A DNA stretch of 64,000 nucleotides from Strix aluco (taxonomy: Eukaryota > Chordata > Aves > Strigiformes > Strigidae). Under the pieces are notes generated by a model. It saw nothing but the letters and a program-made list of their open reading frames with translations. It was not told where the DNA came from and did not search any database. Position numbers and translations under genes: made by a program. Location of the stretch: contig NC_133935.1 of NCBI RefSeq assembly GCF_031877795.1, positions 47,825,330-47,889,329 of the forward strand, in the 5' to 3' direction. Below are positions 12,470 to 23,200 of the stretch, one piece after another (the stretch's first letter is position 1; the number at the start of each line of letters is the position of its first letter).

Positions 12470-13000
12470 TGTGCCGTGTTGCCCCTTGCCAGCAGCTAAG
12501 CACCCACACAGCCACTTGCTTGTTCACTTCCCTCCACCAGCAGGATGGAGGAGTTAATAGGAAGAACAAAAGGGAGAAAACTCATGGATTGAGATAAAAA
12601 CCAGGTTAATAGGTGAGGTAAAGAGAAATGGCAAAGGGAATCACTTGTCACCACCCACAAGCAGACTGATGCCCAGCCAGTCTTTGAGCAATGGTCAGCT
12701 TGGAAGACAACTCCCCCCCCATCCTTCTTCCTCCACTGGTTTTTATTGCTGAGCACAAGCTTACATGGTGTGGAACATCCCTTTGGCCAGCTTGGCCAAC
12801 TGTCCTGGCTGTGTCCCCTCCACATCTCCTGCCCACCCCCAGCCCACTTGTGGGGACATGAGCAGAGTGGAAAAAAGAGTGAGCCTTGAGGCTGTGCAGG
12901 CAGGGTTCAGCCACAGCTGAAACACTTTTAGCCACAGACCTGAAACACAGCACCATACGGGCTGCAGTGAAGAAACTCCATCCCAGCCAGACCAAATACA
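12470..13000 (-). mobile_element. old solo LTR of an avian endogenous retrovirus family
   Basis: About 530 bp begin TGTGCCGTGTTGCCCC and end ...CCAAATACA. The block contains the familiar avian LTR sequence (AGCAGCTAAGCACC, ACTCATGGATTGAGATAA, TGCCCAGCCAGTC, and GGCCAACTGTCCTGGCTGTG) and is diverged from the family pattern as I remember it. The 5 bases flanking each end (ccagc / ccaat) agree only partly, so the target-site duplication has decayed or the ends are slightly off. TATA- or AATAAA-like sequence (AATAAAAACC) reads on the minus strand, which suggests transcriptional sense is minus. No internal retroviral genes are present. Confidence 0.75.
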
Positions 13001-16000
13001 CCAATAATACAAGTTCCAATGCAAAGTGAATTAAGCTTAAACATGGCTAGATTAAGTCTTGTGTTGGTATAAGACAATTATAATTGACACTTACAAAGCA
13101 GGAACAGAACAAAAATCATATAATTAGCCTCAGCCAAATATTGTAGTACCAAAAGATACTGAACATCTTTTATATTCTGAAGAGTGGCCCAGTCCTTAAG
13201 GCTTAGATTGTGCTTCTGAAAAACAAGATTCCACTTTACTTGTAATCATTTAATTTATGTGGTAAACATGTTACTAACTTTCTGCCTCAAACTTTGAAAA
13301 CTTGATTTTTTTAATGATTTGTAGACCAGAAATGAGGTCACCTAAACCAAAAAGTCATTGAGACCACTAACTCCAGTATTGTTTTCAGCTCTGGATAAAG
13401 AGCTTGAGACACATATCATGAGAAAATGAGAATATGCTATTTTTTTATGTCAGGGATATTTAAAACTTCAACAAAAATAATACTGCTAGGATTAGGATAG
13501 CTGCACTAATAGTCATAGTTCATATTTGTAAAATATGCAGATGAGTCTTACTAAAGCTGTGCAACCACCTCATGACCTCTGGTATTTACGTTTAAATACA
13601 GAACTTGTTACCAACTGCACAAGATGAGTCCTGAGTCACAGGATGAGATCTTGAAGGTATCTTTTAATTCCAGGAGTCCTAACTACTTATGTACACAAAT
13701 TTCAGTAATTCACATATATCTTCACAAACATGTATTTCTCCAATGCTTTTTTGCCCATGTCTAGAGGTGCAGGTAATATTCAGGGAATGTGACAAAGAAT
13801 AAATCAAATTCTGTGCTCCAGTATTGAGGTGTATGCTTTCCTATAGTTTATATTATTTCCTTTGTACTTTAGTGAAAACACAGTCAGTATTTAACACAAA
13901 AATTTGTTCTCCAGCAGCAATATCGTCTCTTTCAAAGGCATGAAGTCAAATGCAGCTAAGATAAAATTTCTCTATTTTTTGTCTTGAATTTACACATTGC
14001 AGTGAAACCTCACAAAAAATTCATCTATTACTCATGCCATAAGCAAGGAATTTTCTTGTTTTCTCTTTGAATGGCAGCTCCCTCACAGTTTTCAAATGTT
14101 TATGGCCTCTTGTTGAAGTGCGTAGATACCAAAACCATCAGATCAACACATTCTTTTTACACGTGACATTTTATTCCCTCTACAGAAGGGAATTTAACAC
14201 TTTCCTTTAAAACTTTCCCTGTTTATTAACAGTGATGAATATAGTTGATAAATCTGCTTCTTCCTGAAAATGCAGACATAAAATTACTTGCCTGATAACC
14301 CTAGATGAGAGAAAAAAAGCACAGTGTCAGATGACTGAAATAAAAGAAGGGACATATGATACCACAGGATACGCAAAACCACTGGAAGATTCTCAGGATC
14401 TCTTTTTTACATGGTTAAGTATCTCAGCTAGAAATTTCTAATAGAGATCATATAGCATTGTTGAATAAATTCAGCACACTTGTTGGATGAACTGTAACAA
14501 TCAATAGAGTGGGAATACCCACATCAGGTTGAGTTCCCATAGAGCTGCTGCTTTTTTGCCAATACCTTGCAGTTCTATAAACATTTTCCTTACAGCTCTA
14601 AAAGATGCTGATACTAATTTCCTACTGGTGTGTGAAAACACTTAGAAAAAAAGGTAACTGTATAAAGGAAACTGTATATATAGTCAAAGCTCTGGGATAC
14701 CCAAGTAAGCAAATGTCTGATGGGAGGGAAATTTCTGCAGCTTAGATGTAATGATACTGAAACTTCTAAGTACAGTGGATCAGATTTCAGACATGGACAC
14801 AGGCACCTAGCACTGTTTAAGAAACCTGCCTGATCTCCAGCTGCTACTTCAGAAAGTTTTAGTAGGTTCTGTCTCATATTTGTGGATGTTTTAGTACTGT
14901 GGAATATGTAAAATAGTATAAGCCACCAATGAAGCATGGTTGCTAGAGATAACATCTATTTGAATAGAAGAACTGACACAAATAACACACTACTGTAGTA
15001 TGATGGATACCTGTAAAAAAAAAAAAAAAAAAGGCAAACGTCCAACTTGCTTCATTCTTCCTTGTAATTATCTTCATAGAATCCACACTGTTTTAAATGG
15101 AAGAAATTACAGAAATTAGGACATGATATATACATTTCATTACTCCACCCTGAGTTTTGTATGAAGTCAAGACATTGGAATGGTATCTATTCTAATTCAT
15201 GTAGTTTGTCCAGTTAGGTCAAAGCAAGAGGATGCAAAGTGCTTTGAGCAAAGAAAAGTAAGTTTGTTTGGCACAGCATTTTAGACTTTACAAAGCATAT
15301 GCATTATCTACTCTCCCTATTCATGTTGTATCTAAAGAAAATCTAGAGACAAAGACCAAGAAGAAAAATAAATAGTAACAATATACTGAATTTTATTTTT
15401 GGTACTTGTGCTTTTGTAGCACATTCACTGAAAACCCCATTCATAATTCACCCTCAGGAAAAGCACAAAAAGACAGCAATCTTTCTCCAGGTTTGAGAAT
15501 CACAGCGAGTCTGCAGACATTTAGTATGCATGATCATTGCAAAGAAACTCACAGGGACTGTGCTGGAAGTTTAAAAGTCAAGTTTTGTGAGTCTTCTGGG
15601 AAACACCCATTTGACTTAGAAAGGCTGAAAGGCCTTATTTAAAATACGGTTTCTCCTTCTGCCCAAGCAAGCCATACACGAAGTCCCTGAAACAGACAAG
15701 GTAGGACCAGAATAATCAGAGAAATGAAATTAAACCTGATGATTTAAGGAGTTTATGTTAATTGCTTTACCCTCTCCGATGCTCACTTTTCACTCCTGTC
15801 ACAGAAGCCATTAGGGCCAATCTGAACTTCAAAACAATTACAGGTTGGAAGAGCTTCCCAGAAACCTCCTTCTTAGAATTTCAATAGCAGTTTAGCTACT
15901 GGGAGGGAGCTAGCAGGTTAATGATGCCTGCCAGGGTGCTGGGCACTGCCAGAACAGCCGCTGCTTTTCCTTCTTTAGAAGCCTGTGCACCATTTGAAGA

Positions 16001-16039
16001 GCAGCAGGACACGGGCCCCACCATCGGAGAAAGGGTCTG
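13001..16039. other. intergenic, nothing recognised
   Basis: AT-rich sequence with an A18 run near 15014-15031 and no splice-supported exon. I looked on the minus strand for the THAP2 N-terminal exons (CxxxC...HxxH THAP motif) and found no convincing match. A weak stretch near 15600-15690 on the minus strand (MACLGRRRN) is too poor to call. Confidence 0.45.
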
Positions 16040-16228
16040 CAGCTCTGGGTAAAAAGCACCCACACGAACACCCACGCCCCAGAATCGCCGTGGTTAGCGC
16101 TGCCCGGGACGGTATTAAGGGAAGTTGCCATTAACACTCTTGTGATAGAGAGCAACGCATCCCACCGCCATGCCGCCAGTCGGTATCGCTTCACCACCCT
16201 CCTCCCGGCAGCTCCCTTCCCTTCAACA

Positions 16229-16270
16229 AGATGGCGGCCTTACTACTCGCCTTCTCTACCAACATGGCGG
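16229..16270 (+). promoter_or_regulatory. pair of YY1-like motifs
   Basis: AAGATGGCGGCC and AACATGGCGGGT lie 30 bases apart. In this orientation YY1 sites often sit just downstream of a start site on the same strand, suggesting a + strand start slightly upstream of 16229. Binding is inferred from the motif only. Confidence 0.55.
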
Positions 16271-16372
16271 GTCAAATCCCCATTGGCGCCCCCCTCCACC
16301 ACCGCCCCGCTATAGGCTGAGCCGCCGGTTTTCCCCGCCCCCTGCCATGCACGGCCTCGCCCCCGAGCTGCG

Positions 16373-16387
16373 AACTACATTACCCAG
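16373..16387 (+). promoter_or_regulatory. ZNF143/SBS-like motif
   Basis: AACTACATTACCCAG resembles the ACTACAATTCCCAG element bound by ZNF143 in many vertebrate housekeeping promoters, with mismatches in the centre. Confidence 0.5.
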
Positions 16388-16475
16388 GACACCCCGCGCC
16401 GGGGGTGTACCCCTTAGTCTTTCCCTTCTCTGACGCGCGTTCCTTTCCCGCCCGGGCAGGGAGGACAGGGCGCGG

Positions 16476-16485
16476 TCTCGCGAGA
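16476..16485. promoter_or_regulatory. TCTCGCGAGA palindromic promoter element
   Basis: An exact copy of the 10-bp palindrome known from TATA-less CpG-island and bidirectional promoters. It lies 144 bases before the ZFC3H1 ATG, so it probably marks the main start region. Confidence 0.6.
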
Positions 16486-16629
16486 GTCCGCGCGGGCCGG
16501 GGCAGAGCAGGGCGGGCGGCGGGGAGGGGGCGCGGCGGGGGGCCGGGCCGCCCTGCGCAGGAAACGAAACCGCCCGAGTGGCTGGGGCGGGCCGCGCTCT
16601 GCCGCGCCGAAAGCATTGGCCTGGGCCCC

Positions 16630-17227
16630 ATGGCGGCCGCGGAGGCGGCGGCCGCGCCTGCGGAGGTGGCGCTGGATCCTAGCGGACTCTCGCCGAAGGA
16701 AGAAGGGGAGCTGGAAGACGGCGAAATCAGCGACGATGACAACAACGGCTTCGGGCCCTGTGGCGGCGGCGGCGGCTCCGAGCCCGGCGGCGGCCTCGTC
16801 AGCAGCAGGCCTTACTCGAGGCGCAGGCCGCCTCCCGGCCTCCGCGGGAGCATCTCCCTGTCCTCCTCCGGCCGGCCTTTCCCCCGGTCGCGCCACCAGC
16901 CCCCGCCGGAGGTGGGGCACCTGCACGGCCACGGCGGGTATCGGCCCAAGGACTCGTTCCGCTCCCATCCGCCGCCCATGCCGGCGCCGCGGATGTCGTC
17001 GGGCTCGCACTCCGAGACGGGCCCCCGGCTCTCCTTCTGGGAGCGCAGCCACAATGCCCTGGACCGATTCCGTTTCCGAGGCCGGCCCTACAGGGGCGGG
17101 GGGCGCTGGGGTAGGAGCCGAGGCGGCGACGATCGGGGAGGCAACCCTCCGGGGAGGCCGCCCGGAGGGGGAGGCGGTGCCGGATTCAGTAGCAGCCAGG
17201 GCTGGAGGGAGCCCTCGCCTCGAAAAC
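16630..17227 (+). CDS. ZFC3H1: ZFC3H1 exon 1 (residues 1-200)
   Basis: The start is chosen because ATGG follows GCCCC and is shortly followed by [20 protein letters not shown] (20-39), which is nearly identical at the human N-terminus. Next come Gly/Ser/Pro-rich sequence, [20 protein letters not shown] and an RGG-like tail ending SPRK. Donor GTATCC leaves phase 1. The same frame is open upstream to an ATG at 16405, discussed as a finding. Confidence 0.95.
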
Positions 17228-20200
17228 GTATCCTTGAGACGTGAGAGGGAGCGGAGGCGGGAGGCCCTGCCGCTGGGGTGGGCCTGGGTGTGTCAGTGCC
17301 GCGTTACGTGGCCGAAACCCCGGGGAAGGGGCGCTTTTCCCTCCCGCTCTGGCACTAGGACTCCCGTAGGGGTATCCGAGAGGCAGGCCACCCTTCCAGT
17401 CCCGGGGGTTGGCTTGGGCAGCGGCCCTGCTTCTCAAGGAGAGGCTGCTGGGAAGCCGGATTACTGCCGTGACCTGGCAGGCAACCTGGCGGATCAGTCC
17501 CTGTGTAGGGAAAAAGCGTAGCCTGAAACAAAAGCCTTAGTCGATTGGATCCCGGATGGCTGCTTTTCTAGCCCGAAGTGCAAGTATTGTGAAGCGGGGT
17601 CAGTCTTTGGTGCGGCAGTTTTAATGTATATAATTAAAGTGTCACAGTTGTAAAGTCAAAACCCGAAGCTTGTTAATTTCCCTTATTGGGCAATGAAGGA
17701 TCCGCTGTTTTTTCATTTTTGCTTCCAGCCCTTCAGAGGCTGTTACACATAGCTAAAGCTAACTTTAAAGCCAAACCTAAGTTGAACTGGGGCTGTATGC
17801 ACAGAATGTGGTTTATATGGGAGTTTGGGTAACATAGGAAATCTCTATTTCTCTATAAAGCCATACCCAGCATTCCTTGTAGGATGTTCGCTGCTGATTG
17901 CTCTTAGAGTTGGTTAGGTGACTTTTAATAGAGCTCTCATATTTTCTCCTTTTAGGAGTAGAAACCGGAAGTGATGCAAAAAGCTCCTCTTATTTTCCAG
18001 GTTTGCTATAGAAAAAAACATAAAGAACTGACACCAAGTGTAACTTAGGGGCAGCCTGGTACTTGATATAACTGCATTGTTGCCTAACTGAAAGTGTAGA
18101 CAAGTGTAAAAAACACTGAGCGAGAGAACTAGTGGTTAAAATCTATTCTCTAGAATTTTACAGTGTTTTATTGTCCTCTGTACCACTAGTCAAAGGATGT
18201 GTGTTGCTTGCTTGACTCTGCTGGCTGATTCCAGGAACGGGAATTTTTCCTGTTTGTGCCAGCACTTATGGCTTTGAAAGCTACTGATTGGGTCCTTGTG
18301 TTATTTTAGATAAAAAATTACTTATCCATGCCATTAATTTTTTTTTTTAATGTGGGTGGAATATGTAAACTAGTGATAAAGAGATGCTTTTATTTAATCT
18401 CATCTGGTAAAGTTACATCATTACTGAAGTCTTCATAAGAACTCTTCATTCAAGGAGCTTATCTTGAGAGGCAGTGAGTGAAGATGTGATTTGCCCAAGG
18501 TCGCGCAGTAATGTGGTTCTAGTGCTGAAAATAGATTTTTAGTCTCTTAATTTGTGGTGTTGCTCTGTGTACTAGAAAATGGTTACTTTCTGTGTAATGA
18601 GTAATTTGCAGGGCAAACATATTGATCATCCTAAGCAGACCTTGCAATGCTTGTTAGTACTGATAGTCTCCTTCTCCTTTTTAATTAAAAGAGCATTCAG
18701 AAACTGATAATTCCATTTTCAAACCAAAAGCAGAAAATGAGGAAGCCTCCCGCCCTCCCGATACTTAAGTTTAAACATGATAGAGAAGGTTCTAATACTG
18801 TTGCTCTTTAATGACATTCATTTGTTTATGGATCATATGGTTAAGGAAAGCCCATGGTTTTCTCTCAGTGTAAGTTCTTTTCTGTATTTTTCATATCCTT
18901 GCCACCTGAAGGAGTCGATATTACAGCGTTCCTAAATATTAAGGTACCTCCATGTTGGTAATATTAATGGAGTAGGGGCGTAGTTCATGGGCATGTGACT
19001 TCAGAAGAGACCTTCACATCAGCTGGTACAAGGAGGCTTGTGGCCTGGAGGGGTATTTGGAATTCCTCAAGGAAAGTGAAATGTTTAACTGTCTGCGAAG
19101 AGAGAGATGGTGTTGGTTTTTTTTTTTTTTCCTTTATCCTTGCAACTAGTACTTTGCGCAGTGCGTTATAGGAGTATATGTATAAATGGAGTAAATGACG
19201 TGCTGGAACACTTGAAGAATTCTTATTACTTTTCTTCAGGTATTAGCTTTTAATAGGCTTTTCTCTTTCAATTCCTAGCAACTTTAACACGAAGCTATTG
19301 GATAGCAATTCTGCAGAAATCCTTGTGTAGAGAACTGTGCAATTTTGAGTCTGAAATATGGGACCGAAATGAGACTTTTTGTTCCTGCTGAATTCTGAAC
19401 TCTTCACAGTATGTTCTTCTTCTAACCCCCCAGTTTCTTCATCTGATCTCTTTTGGTTGTAGGATGAAGTTTCTCTTGAGTTGATTGAAGAATAACTTTT
19501 AATATGTATATATATGTGTGTGTGTGTCTGCCTTTCATAGCACTCTATGTAGTCTTGCACTCTGTGTGTAGAACCCCATATAAAAAAAAGTTTCTACATA
19601 TATGAAACAGGGAATTTCTGATTAATACCATTGTGGGAGCTCTAGCAATTGTATTATCCTAAGCACAAAAAACATATCAAAACTTTGTCTTGTTAGTCAA
19701 CTCTAGTTGACTCAAAAAGCTGTTGAAGTATTTCAATATCAAATAATAGTTAGACTTATTTTTATAGATGATGTTAAGTCACTTAATTAGCTTCAGACTT
19801 TCCTGTGACTAATGTAGTTGTGTTTTTGGAAGTAGAAATGTGTTGGAAGTGAATTTGGCAAATGTGCTTATTACATACTTTGGTGTTATACTGCACACAG
19901 CTCTTAGTGTTTTCAGCATATTTACAGATTGTTTGGTTGCCATCTGGATTTTATGTAGTTTATCTTTACTAGTTTATGCTTTTTGTGCTGATGTTTAAGA
20001 AGGCATTGCATAGTAAAAACATTTCCTGATACTACAGAAGTTGCTTTTGTAGGATAACATACCAAGATTCTTCATACTTATGTTAGAAGTTAACATAGCG
20101 AAACACCCAATCTGATGCATGTTTTGAGCAGAACACAAATGTAAAGTTCCGTTCCTCTGGATTTGCTATGTCTGCATTCAGAGGACACCTATTTTAGCTT

Positions 20201-23200
20201 TCAGTTTTACTCATTTATTGTTTTAAGATATGACGTTGATTAAAAGCATTTCGCATAACTGGGTGTGAGTCAGCTGTTATCACAGCAGGGTTGATACTGA
20301 AAGTCAAATGAGTCAAACCTGACTTGGTATCCTAAAAGATTTCCCCTCGAGCATGATTATTTCACAGGACAGTTTAGCTTTTCAAGTGTCAGGTGAAGGT
20401 AAGAGGAAGTGAACCTTCAATGGTGAGGACTTTTATTCTGGATACAGTTGCCTAAGAATATTTCCATTGCTTGTCTTGGACAACATGTTGTCAAGAAAAT
20501 CTATCTCTTGGGCATACATAGACAATGTTTTCTGAGTAATTAGTAATTCTCAATCTCTTTCAGCATTTTTTGAATGTTTTGATTGCAAGTCTTTCGCCAC
20601 GTTTTTTTATTCTCTTCAGTTGATTATTCTGTGCTTTGCTTCATTTGTTGAGCTGCAGTTAACTGCAGTGTATAATTGTGTTGTGGCTAGACTTAGCATT
20701 TTATGAAAGGATAAAATGAGTGAGTTTAACTCGTCTTTTTCAGAGTGTCAAATGGGGAGTCAATACTTGAGTTATGAGCTCTGGAAGTCTGTTTGTGATA
20801 GGGGATCTTCTTAGCATTACAGCTGTTTCTGGGAGGGTGGTGTGAGCAAGAGACAAGACTTCTCAGCAATTCATGAAATTCTTGTCATAAGTAGGATGTT
20901 TGAAATTGTTGGTTGAAAATGTTTATTTATGCTGTCAATATATAAAAATGGATACATAATTTCCATGCTGCTCATATTATAAGGGATATTTTTCACGCTA
21001 GCCTTAAGGTAAAAATAAAATATGAGAGTATGATCTTAAGTTCTGTTTGTCATAATTTAGTCTTCAGTGGTAATATCACCACTGTTCTAAGGTTATACAT
21101 GTTCTTGTCTTAGTTTTCTTGACCACTAATTCAGCCAAAACTTTTGGAAGGTCCCCATCTAGAAAGCAGAACTACTCTTCTAAAAATGAAAACTCTGTGG
21201 AAGAAAGTTTTGAAGACCTGCTCTTGAAGTATAAGCAGATACAATTAGAGCTTGAATACATTAATAAAGATGAAAGACTGGCTTTGAGCAACAGGGAAGA
21301 AAATGAACAACAAGATGATGATAAAACAGTGGACACTGAGGACCAAATAACTGTAGAAAATGACAGTATTACAACGGATGCTATAAAAGAAGTATCTCCT
21401 GAGGAGAAAAATCCGGTTATAGCTTTTCAGGCATTTGAACTGAAACCTCTCAGGCAAAAACTGCCTACTCCAGCTGAGAGGAGCAGATTAAAAAAAGGCA
21501 AAGAAGGAACAAAACAGTCCTCACAAAAATCTGAAGTCACAGAATCCGGCCAAGGTAAATATTTGTAAAGTTGTTTTAGCTTGTAAAGTTTTTTGTTTGC
21601 CATTATCTATCATATTTATTATGTGTTTGGGAAGATTTAACTTTAAAATACTAATTTTAGTTAAGATGTTAAGTGTTTTTAAATTATTAATTTCATGTAC
21701 TTAACTCCTGTTTTATGTAATTCCTTAGATTACATAAACACGCTTGGAAGCATGTTTTTGGTTTGATTTTGGTTTTTTAACATATTTTCTTAGACTAACT
21801 GATAGTTTGGCAGAAAGCACGAGGACAAGGCTTGAAGGCTTTAATCACTGTTCACAATAGAAATCATTGGCTTTCAGTGAAAGTCTTCCTTCTGTTTTTG
21901 CTTTTTTGCAGAAGCAAAATGTGTTTTTGGTGTGGTTTTTTTTTTTTTTTTCAGCTGAAAAGATAATATTTAGAGACATCTTCTGCATTTCATCTTTGTT
22001 ACGTGTTTTCTTCAGTGTAACAAGCCTTTGAGATATTTTCACCAGAATTATTTTGGTCATTATTGATATTCAGGAATAGTGAATAAATCATGGGCCAGAA
22101 ATAGGAAGGATTTGTAGAAGAAATGTAGCCAAAGGGTAGAGTGAGTATCTTGTCTGGGTAGTTCTGGACTGCAGGCCAAAGAACATAATTGCTCAGATGC
22201 ATGAACCGGTTAGCAAGAAACAAGTTACCGTGTGGCAAAAGTCCTTGAGCTTACTTTTTAAGTCTGCAGCAAAATAAGGCAGCTAGCTTAAACTTCCTGT
22301 TCTGTGGCTTCATCTAGTTCTAATAAGTGTTTGCTGTTGTTGAGGGTGTGCTTGTGGATATCACTTGTCATCTTATGTTAGCTAATTTGTCAGTGTGTAT
22401 AACCGATCAATTTGAGTGGGAAGAGACAAAGTAGTAAATGGATGGATTAAGAATACAGGTGAGTAGTTAGTAGGAATATGAAGAAAGGTATGACTAGAGC
22501 ACTGAAAGTCAATGATACACATGTAACTTGAGAATGAGAATTTAGAAGGCAAAGCCTGTAAAGAAACTGAGAGAACTGATAATTAGTAGTCAAACCACGT
22601 CATTCTAGATGTTGTTTCCCCTTGTGTCTTTCCCATTATTAAAAAAACCAACCAAACAAAAAATCCCAGAAAAAATAGGTTCTGGTATTAAGAGGTAACG
22701 TAGTTTTTAATGGGAAACATGAGGAAAAACAACAGATTTTGACCATAGGAGAAAAACCAGTAGGCTGCAGGAAGAGAACATAGCAAGGAAGGAATAAAGA
22801 GCTATTTAAAAAGCAAAACAGTCTCAAAAAAAAAAAATCTACCTTCAGAAGTTACAAGCACTTAAGTTGAAAATATGGTTCGTATGATAGTGAAAATAGA
22901 TGCTATAGTACGCACATTAAGAGCACCTTAATTTTTGCACACCACTCAAATGTATGTCTAAGAATGATCTGAAAGCAGATAAATGATGTATGACAGTGAC
23001 TGTTTATGACAGTGTAATACAGGCTTCCACCATAGAAAAATCCAGCTGATTTGAGTTATTGCAGATCCATATCTATCAAGTGAATGGATACTACTTGATC
23101 ATGCATACATTAGGAAATTAGCAAAATTTGGTTTTCCCATTATATTTAGTTTTAAATGGTGTATTGGATGTTTTTCCAGATGTGTTCAAGTTGAAGAACT

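Larger units (their letters stand above)
16040..17560. promoter_or_regulatory. CpG-island promoter of ZFC3H1 (ancestrally bidirectional with THAP2)
   Basis: Base composition changes abruptly to GC- and CpG-rich, and the island covers the 5' UTR and exon 1 of ZFC3H1. Motifs visible on the + strand are two YY1-like AAGATGGCGGC/AACATGGCGGG sites at 16229-16240 and 16259-16270, an inverted CCAAT box (ATTGG, 16282-16286), a GC box at 16333-16342, a ZNF143/SBS-like AACTACATTACCCAG at 16373-16387, and the palindrome TCTCGCGAGA at 16476-16485. There is no TATA box at a useful distance. These motifs are typical of housekeeping and divergent promoters. The exact start of transcription cannot be read from the sequence. 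Confidence 0.85.

Noticed and set aside
12339-13024. Minus-strand open frames of 76-123 codons
   Set aside because: They lie inside the old LTR and have no viral protein motifs.
15590-15690. Possible THAP-domain exon of THAP2 on the minus strand (MACLGRRRN...)
   Set aside because: Only a few residues resemble the WVRLVRRKN part, with stops close by and no conserved C/H ligands. Too weak to call.
16414-17437. Long open frames on the minus strand and in the other + frame across the CpG island
   Set aside because: Shadows of ZFC3H1 exon 1, caused by GC-rich sequence with few stops; composition is Arg/Ala/Pro/Gly noise.
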